59,480 nucleotides of DNA. Origin: Rugosimonospora africana. Its GTDB lineage: Bacteria > Actinomycetota > Actinomycetes > Mycobacteriales > Micromonosporaceae. The notes under the pieces were generated by a model, which had not been told where the DNA came from, did no database searches, and worked only from the letters and a program-made list of their open reading frames with translations. The stretch covers positions 1-59,480 of the forward strand of contig NZ_BONZ01000101.1 of NCBI RefSeq assembly GCF_016862975.1. Direction: 5' to 3'. The stretch's first letter is position 1. Every line of letters starts with the position of its first letter. Shown here piece by piece: positions 1 to 9,036 of the stretch. A program made the position numbers and the translations under genes.

Positions 1-926
1 TACCACATCAGTTCGCCGGTGTTGTAGACCGCGACGATGTCGTCGTACCCGTTGCCGTCCACGTCCGCGCCGTGGCGACCGGCGAGCTTGTCGAGGTCCG
101 ACTGGGTACCGTTGAAGACGTCGCCGTCGACATGGCCGGTGATGCCGTTGACGGTCCAGTAGTCACTCCATTGCCACATGATCCAGCTCGACCAGCCGGT
201 GGGCAGTCGCGGCGTACTCGCGCCGTAGTGCGCCACCACGAGCGGATAGGCGCCCAGACCGCCGACGGAGAGACAGCGCGAATATTCGCCGGCGCTGGTG
301 TAGACGACCGGGGTTCGCCCGAACGCCGACTGGACCGCGTCGAGGAAGCTCTGGACGTTGCTCAGTGTCGTCTGTGTCGAGCACCCTTCCAGGTCAAGCA
401 TCGGTGGCAGGTCGCCTGGCCGGTGTCCGGTGTACCCCGAGCCTCGCACCACACCGATGAAGTGGGCGGCCTGTTGGGCGCCACTGCCCGACGAGTGGTC
501 CCAGAAGTGGTAGGGCATCTCGTCGACGCCGGCGGCGCGCGCGGCGGCCATGTCGGAGAGGAAGTACGCATCATCCACGGTTGTGCCCTGGGTCGCCTTG
601 ATTTCCGCCCACTTGATGCCATCGGCGTGCACCGCTGACCAGTCGATCGTCGTCGAGCCGCTCTGGTGCTGGTAATGCGAGGTGTCGACACCGCTGATCG
701 GGTAGCTGGCGGGGTAGGTGCAGACGTGCACGGAGCAGTAGGGGGGATCGCCGGCAGCGAGCGAGGCGGGATCGCCCGCGGGCGCGGCGTTCTGCGTGTA
801 CGCCGACACACCGGGGTCTTGCCGGTCGGGCGTGGGTGTCGCGGCGTTCGCCGCGGGTGCGCCGAGGGCGGCCAGGACGGCGGCGAGGGTCACGACGATG
901 AGGCTTCGCGGAGCTGGTTTGCTCAA
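1..926 (-). CDS. Secreted GH25 muramidase (lysozyme), 3' end cut by window edge
   Basis: Hydrolyses the MurNAc-GlcNAc bond of peptidoglycan outside the cell. The frame is open to base 1, so the C-terminus is missing. The TTG start at 926 is preceded by a purine-rich GGAAAGGGAACGG site. Residues 1-30 form a signal peptide (basic start, Ala/Leu/Val core, ANAA cleavage site). GH25 landmarks follow: DTSHYQ near residue 81 (first catalytic Asp), IDWSAV, IKATQGTTVDDAYF, PYHFWDH and LPPMLDLE near 173-180 (the DxE motif). The last visible residues, DVDGNGYDDIVAVYN, look like the start of an FG-GAP/VCBS repeat, so a C-terminal binding domain probably continues outside the window. Family confident; exact bond specificity inferred. 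Confidence 0.9.
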   Translation of the reverse strand, partial: MSKPAPRSLIVVTLAAVLAALGAPAANAATPTPDRQDPGVSAYTQNAAPAGDPASLAAGDPPYCSVHVCTYPASYPISGVDTSHYQHQSGSTTIDWSAVHADGIKWAEIKATQGTTVDDAYFLSDMAAARAAGVDEMPYHFWDHSSGSGAQQAAHFIGVVRGSGYTGHRPGDLPPMLDLEGCSTQTTLSNVQSFLDAVQSAFGRTPVVYTSAGEYSRCLSVGGLGAYPLVVAHYGASTPRLPTGWSSWIMWQWSDYWTVNGITGHVDGDVFNGTQSDLDKLAGRHGADVDGNGYDDIVAVYNTGELMW

Positions 927-1130
927 TTCCGTTCCCTTTCCATAGCACGAGTGGTCGGGCCGGATCGGCCTGTGGCGGGGACCGGCCGGGATCGCCTCCC
1001 AGCCTGGGGAATACCGGTTATACGCGCGCTATGCGTCTGATATACGTGCAAGTGGCCGTCATGCGGCGACGATGGGAACGCCCCTGCGATCTGAGCGACT
1101 CCGGCTGGGACCTCTGCTACGGTCGGCGCC

Positions 1131-1802
1131 ATGGTTGCCGTGTGGCGGATCGCGACGTACCACCGAGCCGATGAGCCCGTGACCGCGCCGGTCACCAAGT
1201 TCGGCGGTCAGCCGACCTGGCTGGGCGATCCACAGTGGCCGCTCAGCGCCGCCTGGGGTACCCCGATGCGGTTCGTCGGGCAGATCGCGCTGGATCCCGA
1301 GTTCGCCACCGGTGAGGGACGGCTTGCCTACCTGTTTGTCACCCACGGCGAGCATGGGCGCGACGTGGACGAGTTCGATCCGGACGTCATCTTTGCCGAC
1401 GGCGGGGAGAACGCGGTAGTCGTCCAGCCCGGGCGGTTTGCCGGGCCGACGAGTCCGCTGGTGAGCGGTCCGACCCTGTATCACAAGGACGGCTCCCCGG
1501 CGGAGTACACAGTGGACCTGGTGCGGGGCGAGGATCCCGAACCGCTGTCCACCGAGGCATACCTGGCCCTGCCGGACGACGACCGCGACCGGTACTTCGA
1601 GGCGGTCGACTACGACAAGGTCGCCGGGACGGTCTTCCTGACCGACGAGGCCGACTGGCCCGAGGGTGGACCGTGGCGGCCATTGCTGCGCCTGGCCACG
1701 AATTGGACCCCGTTCTACCTGAATCTGGGCAGCGCGCCGGTGGCGTTCGCGTTCCTGTCCACCGATGGCACGGAGGGGCGCCTACTGGTGCAGGACTCGT
1801 AG
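1131..1802 (+). CDS. DUF1963 (YwqG-like) protein
   Basis: A 223-residue soluble protein without signal peptide. KFGGQPTWLGDPQWPLS followed by PMRFVGQIAL near residues 23-51 is the typical N-terminal block of DUF1963/YwqG proteins, and the C-terminal GSAPVAFAFLSTDG also fits that beta-rich fold. Molecular role unknown; relatives are often found near polymorphic-toxin immunity genes, but no toxin gene is adjacent here. It stands alone, convergent with the phosphotransferase 46 bases downstream. Confidence 0.8.
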   Translation: MVAVWRIATYHRADEPVTAPVTKFGGQPTWLGDPQWPLSAAWGTPMRFVGQIALDPEFATGEGRLAYLFVTHGEHGRDVDEFDPDVIFADGGENAVVVQPGRFAGPTSPLVSGPTLYHKDGSPAEYTVDLVRGEDPEPLSTEAYLALPDDDRDRYFEAVDYDKVAGTVFLTDEADWPEGGPWRPLLRLATNWTPFYLNLGSAPVAFAFLSTDGTEGRLLVQDS

Positions 1803-1848
1803 GGCGGCGGTGCGTCGCGGTAGCGCGGGGACACGTTATGCCGCCGCC

Positions 1849-3015
1849 TCAATCCCCGTCGCGGGTACGGGTGCTGTTGAGCGCGTGGCGGATCACGACT
1901 GCTGGATCGCCGAGGTGGTAGACGCGTTCGCTGGGTTCGATGTTGTCGAGGAACTCCTGGTATCGCACCGCGTACGCGAACTGGGCCAACGGTTCGGCGA
2001 TCTCCAGTGCCTCGGCCGGACGTGACCGGGGCGCCTCGGCCCGCCAGGCTTCGATCCAGGCGTTGGCCGCCGCCCGGCGTCGATCTGCCGGCAGGTAGTC
2101 GATAGCGCGCAGCCCGTCGAGCACCGGGTTGCCCAGGTGTGCGTCGGCGAAGTCGAGAATCACCGGTGAGCCGTTGCCGCAGCGCCAGTTGCCGGGGTGG
2201 AAGTCGCCGTGCACGACGGTGTCGGGCAGGCCGCAGTCGGCCAGCATCTCCCACCGCCGCTGCAGGTCTCTCGCGGCACGCAGTTCCTCGGGACCCAGTT
2301 CGGCACCGACCGGGCCATCGAGTAGGTCGCGGACGGCGGCGGTCAACAGCTGCGGGCGCCGGTCCGGGATGCCCTGTGGCGGCTCATCGATACGGGCCTG
2401 GGCAATGGCCAGGCGGCGCACGGCGTCGGCGACGACTTGCGGGGACGCGTCCCAGCAGTCTGTGCCGGGGACGTCGGGCAGCAGCAGGCGCCCTGGAGCG
2501 CTGGCCAGAATGTTCGGCACCAGGCCCGGGTCGACCTCGGCGATCGCGGCGATCGCGACCGGCTCGGCGGCGGCGAAAGGCGGGATGGCCTTGAGCCAGA
2601 CCGGTCCGTCGGCGGTGGGCAAGCGGAACAGCCCCGCGAGGTTCCAGGTCTTGCGCTGTACCGGCCGCCCGACGAGGTCGACGTACTGGGACGCCCACCG
2701 GAACAGTTCTCGGATGCCGGACACACGCGCCCAGGGCAACCGCAGCGGGTGGTCGTCGACGACGAAATCGCAGGCGGTCAGGTCGCCTGGCGGTTGGAGC
2801 GCCTCCACGTGGTAGGTGACCTGGCCGTCGCGTCCCCCATCGGATCCTTCCACGGACAGCAGCCGGAGAACGACGACCGGCACGCCCAGCGTCTCTTCCA
2901 GGTGCGTCACGACCGGCTCGACCTCGGCCCACCACGGGATGTCGACGTGAAACGGCCCGACCGTCCCGACGCACGCGTCGTCGTACGTCACCAGGGCAGT
3001 CACCACGCGTCCCAT
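1849..3015 (-). CDS. Aminoglycoside phosphotransferase (APH) family protein
   Basis: 388 residues with a kinase-like APH fold in the C-terminal two thirds. VVHGDFHPGNW carries the HGDFHPxN catalytic loop (catalytic Asp and Asn), and VILDFADAHLGNPVLD carries the metal-binding Asp. The N-terminal 120 residues are a poorly conserved extension containing a strand-rich segment (VPVVVLRLLSVEG). The substrate cannot be read from sequence: relatives include antibiotic, homoserine and choline kinases, and many are not resistance enzymes. It follows the ECF sigma gene on the same strand after 93 bases and may be read through from it. Confidence 0.82.
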   Translation of the reverse strand: MGRVVTALVTYDDACVGTVGPFHVDIPWWAEVEPVVTHLEETLGVPVVVLRLLSVEGSDGGRDGQVTYHVEALQPPGDLTACDFVVDDHPLRLPWARVSGIRELFRWASQYVDLVGRPVQRKTWNLAGLFRLPTADGPVWLKAIPPFAAAEPVAIAAIAEVDPGLVPNILASAPGRLLLPDVPGTDCWDASPQVVADAVRRLAIAQARIDEPPQGIPDRRPQLLTAAVRDLLDGPVGAELGPEELRAARDLQRRWEMLADCGLPDTVVHGDFHPGNWRCGNGSPVILDFADAHLGNPVLDGLRAIDYLPADRRRAAANAWIEAWRAEAPRSRPAEALEIAEPLAQFAYAVRYQEFLDNIEPSERVYHLGDPAVVIRHALNSTRTRDGD

Positions 3016-3108
3016 CCCGCCAGTGTGACCACCCGTCGGCGGGATTCCGACCGAATTACGCCGATGCGATGGGTACCCGACCAGCGGGTCGGGCGCTTCG
3101 CCCGCGCG

Positions 3109-4134
3109 TCACCCGTCAAATCGATGAGGTTGTCCCACAGCGGCTGTATCGCGTTCGTCGGCCGGAGCGGCCCAGGTCGGCGGAAAGCCGAATCTGGCGA
3201 CCAGGCAGGGGTCGTGAAACGAGACGATCTGCCCGATGCCCCGGCTGGTGACGGTGAGCACGACCAGTCCGTAAGGCTGATAGGTGCCTTGCCGGTCACG
3301 CGTGTAGATGGCTGCGGCGGGCTGCCCGTTGGCGCTGGTGGGTAGCATCCGCCAGTCGCCGGGCGATCCCAGCACCCACGTGTGCAGGTACGGAACGCAG
3401 GTCTTGAGGCCGGCGAACCAAGTCCGAAACGGCGTTGCTTCCAGGGTGGCCTCTTGGCACAGCAGCCGCTCCAGAGCGCTCGCATCAGCATTCTGGAAAG
3501 CCGCGATGTACTGGTCGAGCAGCTTGCGTGCCTCCGGCGAGGTCGGTTGTGTGATGTCATCGGCCGTCGGCGCCAGCTCCTGCAGCCGGACGCGGGCACG
3601 CTGCAGCCCGCTCTTGACTGAAGCGGTGGTGGTGCCGAGCATGGCAGCGACTTCGGCGGCGGGAAAGGCCAGCACGTCTCGCAGCATGAGGACGGCCCGC
3701 TGCGCGCCGGGCAGGTACTGCAGGCTGGCGATGAGAGCGAGCCGCAAGCTCTCGCTCGCGACGGCGACGGTCGCCGGATCGGCCGAGTCGCGACTCACGA
3801 GCGCGTCGGGAATCGGCTGCAGCCAGCTGACACCTGGCCCGGCCGGGACCGGTCCGGCCTCGGGATCCAATTCCGGACCGCCGAGGCCGGACGGCAGCAC
3901 GCGCCGACTGTGATGTTCGAGCGCGGTAAGGCAGGCGTTGGTCGCGATCTGGTAGAGCCAGGTACGCACGGACGACCGGCGCTCGAATTTGTCGTAGGAA
4001 CGCCAGGCCCGCAGGTACGTCTCCTGCACCAGGTCCTCGGCATCGTCGACCGAACCGAGCATGCGGTAACAATGCGCGAGCAGCTCCCGCCGGTACGGCT
4101 CGGTGTCCTCGACGAAGGTTTCGCTGTCTGCCAC
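3109..4134 (-). CDS. ECF sigma-70 factor with C-terminal SnoaL-like domain (SigG/TIGR02960 type)
   Basis: 341 residues. Sigma region 2 spans about 15-90 (ELLAHCYRMLGSVDDAEDLV, then ETYLRAWRSYDKF and RTWLYQIATNACL). Sigma region 4 spans about 135-190 (LPGAQRAVLMLRDVLAFPAA, LGTTTASVKSGLQRARVRL). A SnoaL-like/NTF2-fold domain fills about 205-325. In this ECF class the SnoaL domain takes the place of a separate anti-sigma factor, which fits the absence of one here. It lies 47 bases downstream of a DinB-like gene on the same strand, probably one transcript. Targets unknown. Confidence 0.9.
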   Translation of the reverse strand: MADSETFVEDTEPYRRELLAHCYRMLGSVDDAEDLVQETYLRAWRSYDKFERRSSVRTWLYQIATNACLTALEHHSRRVLPSGLGGPELDPEAGPVPAGPGVSWLQPIPDALVSRDSADPATVAVASESLRLALIASLQYLPGAQRAVLMLRDVLAFPAAEVAAMLGTTTASVKSGLQRARVRLQELAPTADDITQPTSPEARKLLDQYIAAFQNADASALERLLCQEATLEATPFRTWFAGLKTCVPYLHTWVLGSPGDWRMLPTSANGQPAAAIYTRDRQGTYQPYGLVVLTVTSRGIGQIVSFHDPCLVARFGFPPTWAAPADERDTAAVGQPHRFDG

Positions 4135-4181
4135 TACGCTTCCCTGGTCAGGTCTCTCGCACCGTCGAATCTACACACCGG

Positions 4182-4766
4182 TCAGATCGAGCGCCCGAGG
4201 AAAGCAGCCAGGCGATCAGCCGGACATGCGTCAGGAGGAGCCTCGACCATCGGCCCGAAGAGGGCCACCCCGTCCCGTCCGCGATACCCGTCGACGATCG
4301 TCTCTCTGGCCTGGGCGAGCAGTTCATCGGCGAGTTCGGGATCCAGGTCGGTGTGGTGCCCGATGGCACGGGCGAGGTCCCACCCGTGGGTGAACTGGTC
4401 TGTGGTGGCCATGCCCATCAGGGCTACGCCGGTGAACTCGCCGAATGGCAACTGGACGGTCTTCTCGAGAGCGCCCTCGGCCTCGAACGCGGCAAGTGTA
4501 AGCGCGATGCTCTCGTCGTAACGGGCGAGGAAATCCTGCTCCGCGGCGTCGGCGTCGGCGTCGACTGCCTGGTCGCCGACGCCGAGGGCGGCGCCGGCCC
4601 ATCGGGCTGAGTCAATGAAGTGGTTGATCAGGGCGTGTACGTCCCACGATGCGCACGGCGTCGGCGCGTCGAGTTGGTCTGGCCCGACTGTCGCGAGCAC
4701 GGCTCGAGTGCTGGCAAACGCGCGATTCAGCCGCCGGATGGGTACGACAACGTGCTTGCTGTCCAA
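4182..4766 (-). CDS. TIGR03086-like DinB/mycothiol-dependent isomerase-fold protein
   Basis: About 194 residues from a TTG start at 4766 with GAGAGGA nine bases upstream. The frame stays open to ATG codons at 4829 and 4907, but that extra sequence is proline-rich and unlike the family. PTPCASWDVHALINHFI matches the family N-terminal block (PTPCxxW, then a helix whose His is a possible metal ligand). TDQFTHGWDLARAIG supplies the second conserved His region. Members have the DinB/maleylpyruvate-isomerase four-helix fold and are thought to bind a metal and sometimes mycothiol; the substrate is unknown. It precedes the ECF-SnoaL sigma gene, suggesting co-regulation. Confidence 0.75.
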   Translation of the reverse strand: MDSKHVVVPIRRLNRAFASTRAVLATVGPDQLDAPTPCASWDVHALINHFIDSARWAGAALGVGDQAVDADADAAEQDFLARYDESIALTLAAFEAEGALEKTVQLPFGEFTGVALMGMATTDQFTHGWDLARAIGHHTDLDPELADELLAQARETIVDGYRGRDGVALFGPMVEAPPDACPADRLAAFLGRSI

Positions 4767-4945
4767 CTTATGCGATCCTCTCGTGGCGGCCTTTTGAGTT
4801 GGGCCGTGTTCGGCTGGGCCGACGGTCATGGCCTCAATTAGGTAGACCGGCTGGCGCGGGGAAAGGAATCGCGGACCTGGAGGCGGCTCTGGCGGTGGCG
4901 TGGGCACAGCGGAGACCCTGGTGCGTGGCCAGCTGCTATGCGTGA

Positions 4946-4979
4946 GCGGGTGGCCCCCACCGAGGCGGGGGCCACCCGC
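4946..4979 (-). terminator. Hairpin terminator after the SMI1 gene
   Basis: A perfect 13-bp inverted repeat (arms 4946-4958 and 4967-4979, 8-base loop) without a T-run. It sits 74 bases past the stop of the SMI1/KNR4 gene. GC-rich hairpins without U-tracts are common actinobacterial terminators. Confidence 0.65.
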
Positions 4980-5052
4980 GGTTCGCCCGGCTTACCCGCT
5001 GACGAGGAAGACGTAGCGCGATCAGGGAGCCTCGCGGGGCGAATCGACATGG

Positions 5053-5655
5053 TCATGCGATGGGACCGCCGTCAGTACGGTTCGCCCATGCGTTCCATTC
5101 CTCCGCCGTGCTGATCTGCACACCCTCGGGCAGCATGAACGGCCTCGCTGTGGTGGCGGCGACCGTGAACGGCTCGAAGTCATGATCTGTGAGCATGTGG
5201 TAGACGAACTCCGACATGCTCAGGTCATATCGGTTCCACGGTTCGATGCCGTCCTTGCGAGCGACCACCGGCCACGCCGCCGGATCGACCCGCGCGTCAG
5301 CGAGCCAGTAATAGTCGCCCTCGGTCTGATCGGAACCCCAGTGGAGCAGACCCGCCCGGCCGGGACCGCCGTACAGGTCGTAGGGGGCGTACAGCCCCGC
5401 ATACTCCGGATGGCGCCGGTTCGACCGGAAGGAATAGAGCAGGCCGTCCGTCGCCGCAGCCTCACGTCGCGGCTGCAGGAGTCGCAGGAATCCCGAGTAG
5501 TAACCGCCGCCGAGCAGCGAGCACAGTTCGCGGTAGTCGGCTGGCAGCGTCGTACCCAGTTCCGCCTCGACCGGCGCCCAGTCGATGTCACGCCGCTCCG
5601 GCCTCGCGCCGGTCACTTCGATGATCCGCTGGATCCAAGACATGATCGTCATCAT
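5053..5655 (-). CDS. SMI1/KNR4 (SUKH) family protein
   Basis: 200 residues. The SUKH core is visible: a start helix, then WAPVEAELGTTLPADYRELC and LGGGYYSGFLRLLQP near residues 26-64, followed by the glycine and aromatic pattern GLLHWGSDQTEGDYYWLAD near 105-122. SUKH proteins are frequent immunity proteins against polymorphic toxins, but also occur as stand-alone proteins. No toxin lies next to it, so that role is only a family-level possibility. ATG codons at 5655, 5652 and 5643 are all possible starts and none has a clear ribosome-binding site. Confidence 0.8.
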   Translation of the reverse strand: MMTIMSWIQRIIEVTGARPERRDIDWAPVEAELGTTLPADYRELCSLLGGGYYSGFLRLLQPRREAAATDGLLYSFRSNRRHPEYAGLYAPYDLYGGPGRAGLLHWGSDQTEGDYYWLADARVDPAAWPVVARKDGIEPWNRYDLSMSEFVYHMLTDHDFEPFTVAATTARPFMLPEGVQISTAEEWNAWANRTDGGPIA

Positions 5656-5715
5656 GCCAACCGGGGTTCCCGGCGCGGAGCGGTCACCACCCGCCGGTCG
5701 AAGGGTGCCAGGCGC

Positions 5716-6087
5716 TCAGGCGCTGATCGGGGTGCCCTGCGCGCTGGCCAGCCGCCAGCCGCCGTCGTCCACGTATACGTGCGTGTAGCGGCTGGCGGCC
5801 GCGAACTCGGCGCCCTGGAAGCTGCCACGCATCGCGGTCCGGCCGACCACCACCGCGGTGCCGCCGTACTCCCGGATCACCACCTCGGCCGGCTCGACGG
5901 CGGTGAACGTCAGCTCGCCTCCGTCCAGCGCGGCCAGGAAGCCGTTCCGGCCGGTGACCGCGCCGCTCATCACGTCCACGATCAAGAAGTCCTCGGTCAG
6001 CAGCGCGCGCAGCGCAGCCACGTCGCCGGCCACCAGCGCGGCGAAGAACGCCGCGTCGACGGCCTCCGCTCCATCCTCGTTCTGCAC
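5716..6087 (-). CDS. SnoaL-like/DUF4440 NTF2-fold protein
   Basis: 123 residues of one NTF2-like domain: an N-terminal helix pair (AFFAALVAGDVAALRALLTE), then FLIVDVMSGAVTGRNGFLAA and a curved sheet ending in ASRYTHVYVDDGGWRLASAQ. This is the pattern of DUF4440/SnoaL-3 proteins, which are either small-molecule enzymes or ligand-binding proteins; the ligand cannot be predicted. It lies 109 bases beyond the response regulator gene on the same strand, too far to claim an operon. Confidence 0.78.
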   Translation of the reverse strand: MQNEDGAEAVDAAFFAALVAGDVAALRALLTEDFLIVDVMSGAVTGRNGFLAALDGGELTFTAVEPAEVVIREYGGTAVVVGRTAMRGSFQGAEFAAASRYTHVYVDDGGWRLASAQGTPISA

Positions 6088-6196
6088 GCACGGATGGTAG
6101 ACGTTGCCACTGGTGTCAGGGCAAGCGTCTCAGCCCTCGCGCGATTGATCCCTGGAAGCTGTCTGTGACTGCCACGACCAACCCGGTCCCGTGAAG

Positions 6197-6826
6197 TCAG
6201 ACCAGGCCGCTCTCGTACGCGATGATGACCAGCTGCACCCGGTCGCGCGCGTCCAGCTTCGTCAGCAACCGCGCCACATGCGCCTTCGCCGTGGCGACCG
6301 TGATGAACAGCTCGCCGGCGATCTCCGAGTTCGACAGTCCGCGGCCGACCAGCGTCAGGACCTCGCGTTCCCGGTCCGTCACGCCGGCCAGCGGGCGGCT
6401 CGCCGCCCGCGTGGGACGGGCGGCGAACTCGGCGATCAGCCGCCGGGTCACGCTGGGCGCGATGAGCGAGTCGCCGCCCGCGACCACCCGGATCCCGCCG
6501 AGGATGTCCTCCAGCGCCATGTCCTTGATGAGGAACCCGCTCGCGCCCGCGCGCAGCGCGCCGTAGACGTACTCGTCGTCGTCGAACGTGGTCAGGATGA
6601 GCACAGCGGGGCCGGTGATGCGGCGGGTCGCCTCGATGCCGTCCATGCCCGGCATCCGGATGTCCATCACCACCACGTCGGGTCGCAGTGTCTCCGCCAT
6701 CCGGATCGCTTCGGCGCCGGTACCCGCCTCACCCACCACCTCGATGTCCGGGGTGTCGTTGATGAGCACGCGCAGCCCGGCCCGGACGAGGGGCTGGTCG
6801 TCGGCCAGTACGACCCGGATGCTCAT
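6197..6826 (-). CDS. NarL/LuxR-type response regulator
   Basis: 209 residues. The receiver domain (1-120) has the acidic pair DD at 9-10, phospho-acceptor Asp55 in VVVMDIRMPGMDG, the conserved Thr in LILTTFDDDEYV and Lys in GFLIKDM. The LuxR-type helix-turn-helix (about 145-205) contains LTDREREVL-like VTDREREVLTLVGRGLSNSE and TAKAHVARLLTKL. The ATG start overlaps the kinase stop as ATGA (6823-6826), so the two are translationally coupled. Likely regulates the divergent ABC exporter genes, by analogy with similar loci. Confidence 0.93.
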   Translation of the reverse strand: MSIRVVLADDQPLVRAGLRVLINDTPDIEVVGEAGTGAEAIRMAETLRPDVVVMDIRMPGMDGIEATRRITGPAVLILTTFDDDEYVYGALRAGASGFLIKDMALEDILGGIRVVAGGDSLIAPSVTRRLIAEFAARPTRAASRPLAGVTDREREVLTLVGRGLSNSEIAGELFITVATAKAHVARLLTKLDARDRVQLVIIAYESGLV

Positions 6827-7992
6827 CGGCCCGGCTCCGGAGACAGCGGCTCGGGCAGCGGCAGCCGCACAGACACCTGGAACCCGCCTTCCGCCCGCGG
6901 TCCGAAGCTGAGTTCGCCGTCGAGCAGGTCGGCGCGTTCGCGCATGCCGGCCAGCCCGTACCCGGCACCGCTCACCGGGCCGCCCCGGCCGTCGTCGGTG
7001 ACCTCGATCCGGATCTCGGCCGGCGCGTATTCGACGAGGACCTGGCAGTGGTCGGTGCCGGCGTGCCGTACCACGTTGGTCAGCGACTCCTGGACGATCC
7101 GGTACGCGGCCAGGTCGACCTCCGGCGGCAGCGGCCGCCGGTCGCCCAGCCACCGTACGTCCACCCGGACGCCGGCTGCGGCCGTGGTCGCGACCAGGCG
7201 ATCGAGGTCGCCCAGTCCGGTGGTCGCCTCAAGCGGAGCGCTCTCGTGTTCGGCCCGGCGCAGCGCGGTCAGCGTTCGCCGCAGCCCGGCCAGCGTCTCC
7301 CGGCTGGTCGCCTCGATGGTGGCCAGCGCGTTGCGGGCCTCGGCCGGTTGGGTGTCGATGACCCGGGCGCCGACGCCGGCCTGGATGGCGATGACCCCGA
7401 TGCTGTGCGCCACGAGATCGTGCAGTTCGCGGGCGATGCGCAGCCGCTCGTCGGTGACCGCCTTCGCGGTCGCCCGCACCCGGATGTCCTCGGCGCGCTC
7501 CCGCCCTACCCGCCACAAATCGCCGATCAGCCAGCAGACGCCGATCGCGAGCACGATCGGCGCGATCAGGTTCACCGGCCCCGGTCCGGACACGTAGAAC
7601 GAGGTGAGCAGGAGCTCCACGATCGTGGCCAGTGCGGCGATGGCCACCGACACCGCCCGGCGCGCGGAGGCGGCGACGCGTCCGACCGAGCAGTCCACCA
7701 CCACGATGCCCAGGATCCCCAAGGGCCCGGCGAAGTGTGGTCGCATGGGTATGACGGTCGACCAGCCGAGGAGCATGAGGACGAACGCCGGGATCGGATG
7801 CCGGCGCAGCAGCGGGTAGGGCAGGAAGCTCAGCGCGGCCAGGATCAGGATCGCGGCGGGCTCCTGGTGATTGCTGGGGGCGAGCGCCCCCAGGATCAGC
7901 AAGACCGGGTAACCCACGGCTCCCGCCCAGGCGAGGCCCCGGCGGGCGGACCTGGGAGCGCCGCCGCGCAGGGATATCGGTGCGGCTGACAT
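6823..7992 (-). CDS. Sensor histidine kinase (HisKA_3 family)
   Basis: 389 residues. The N-terminal 160 residues hold several hydrophobic segments (about 25-40, 45-62, 67-80, 90-103, 113-133, 140-160) with little extracellular sequence, so the signal is probably sensed in or at the membrane. The dimerisation and phospho-acceptor helix carries ELHDLVAHSIG with His191. The HATPase domain follows, with YRIVQESLTNVVRHAG (N box) and VTDDGRGGP plus GYGLAGMRERADLLDG (G boxes). This is the NarX/DesK-like group that pairs with LuxR-type regulators. It is divergent from the ABC transporter at 8125. Confidence 0.93.
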   Translation of the reverse strand: MSAAPISLRGGAPRSARRGLAWAGAVGYPVLLILGALAPSNHQEPAAILILAALSFLPYPLLRRHPIPAFVLMLLGWSTVIPMRPHFAGPLGILGIVVVDCSVGRVAASARRAVSVAIAALATIVELLLTSFYVSGPGPVNLIAPIVLAIGVCWLIGDLWRVGRERAEDIRVRATAKAVTDERLRIARELHDLVAHSIGVIAIQAGVGARVIDTQPAEARNALATIEATSRETLAGLRRTLTALRRAEHESAPLEATTGLGDLDRLVATTAAAGVRVDVRWLGDRRPLPPEVDLAAYRIVQESLTNVVRHAGTDHCQVLVEYAPAEIRIEVTDDGRGGPVSGAGYGLAGMRERADLLDGELSFGPRAEGGFQVSVRLPLPEPLSPEPGR

Positions 7993-8124
7993 GTCACCGA
8001 TCGTAGCCAGCGGCCCTGGTCAGGGCATTGGGCCGCAGGCGTACGCCCCGGGGCTACCGGCCGCCGGGCACTTGTGGCCCGCGGCCGGACGCGACGCGGC
8101 CCCGTGTCGGGAATCGTCGTTCGG

Positions 8125-9036
8125 GTGATCGAGATTCAAGAGCTGACCAAACGGTACGGCGGGAAGACCGCCGTCGACGGGCTGACCGTCACCGTACGGC
8201 CGGGCCACGTCACCGGGTTCCTCGGCCCGAACGGTGCCGGCAAGTCCACCACCCTCCGCATGATCATCGGCCTGAACCGGCCGACCGGCGGCTCGGTGAC
8301 TGTGCAGGGCCGCCCGCACGCTAGCAACCCGCGTGGCCTCTGGTACGTCGGCGCGCTGCTGGACGCGTCCGAGGTGCACGGCGGCCGCAGCGCGTCGGGG
8401 CACCTGCGGGCGCTGGCGCGCAGCAATGACATCCCACGGGCCCGGGTGGCCGAGGTGTTGGCCCAGGTGGGCCTGGCCGACGCGGCGAACCGGCGCATCG
8501 GCGGCTTCTCGCTCGGCATGAAGCAGCGGCTGGGTATCGCCGCCGCGCTGCTCGGCGACCCGCAGGTGCTGCTGTTCGACGAGCCGTTCAACGGCCTGGA
8601 CCCGGAGGGGGTGCGCTGGGTACGCGGCCTGTTCCGCCAACTGGCCGCCGAGGGGCGCACGGTGTTCGTCTCCAGCCACCTGATGAGCGAGATGCAGCAC
8701 ACCGCCGACCATCTGGTGGTGATCGGCAGGGGCCGGCTGATCGCCGACGAGAGCCTGTCCGACTTCGCCGCCCGCAGCGTCCGGCCGACGGTGTCGGTGG
8801 CCACCCCGGACGCCGTGCGGTTCGCCGAGATCCTGCGCGAGCAGGGCGTGCGGGTGCAGTCGACCGGGGTGCAGACCCTGGAGGTCGCCGACCTGGCCGC
8901 GGCGCGCGTCGGCGAGCTGGCCTTCACCCACCGGGTACAGCTGCATGAACTGACCACTCACGCCACCTCGCTGGAGGAGGCATTCATGGACCTCACCGCC
9001 GACAGCGTCGAATACCTTGCCGGAGACCCCCGATGA
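8125..9036 (+). CDS. ABC-2 type transporter ATP-binding protein
   Basis: 303 residues from a GTG start chosen because it gives the family N-terminus (M)IEIQELTKRYGG; the frame is open to 8074. Walker A is GPNGAGKST, the signature is FSLGMKQRL (the usual variant in this drug/lantibiotic exporter group), Walker B is VLLFDEPFNGLD and the switch His is in VFVSSHLMSEMQ. The C-terminal 80 residues form the usual extension (RPTVSVATPDAVRFAEILRE). The stop overlaps the permease start as ATGA. Probably energises export of a hydrophobic compound or peptide under control of the neighbouring two-component system. Confidence 0.92.
   Translation: MIEIQELTKRYGGKTAVDGLTVTVRPGHVTGFLGPNGAGKSTTLRMIIGLNRPTGGSVTVQGRPHASNPRGLWYVGALLDASEVHGGRSASGHLRALARSNDIPRARVAEVLAQVGLADAANRRIGGFSLGMKQRLGIAAALLGDPQVLLFDEPFNGLDPEGVRWVRGLFRQLAAEGRTVFVSSHLMSEMQHTADHLVVIGRGRLIADESLSDFAARSVRPTVSVATPDAVRFAEILREQGVRVQSTGVQTLEVADLAAARVGELAFTHRVQLHELTTHATSLEEAFMDLTADSVEYLAGDPR

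Noticed and set aside
4767-4907. N-terminal extension of the DinB-like protein
   Set aside because: Proline-rich, unlike the family; TTG 4766 has a better-placed ribosome-binding site.
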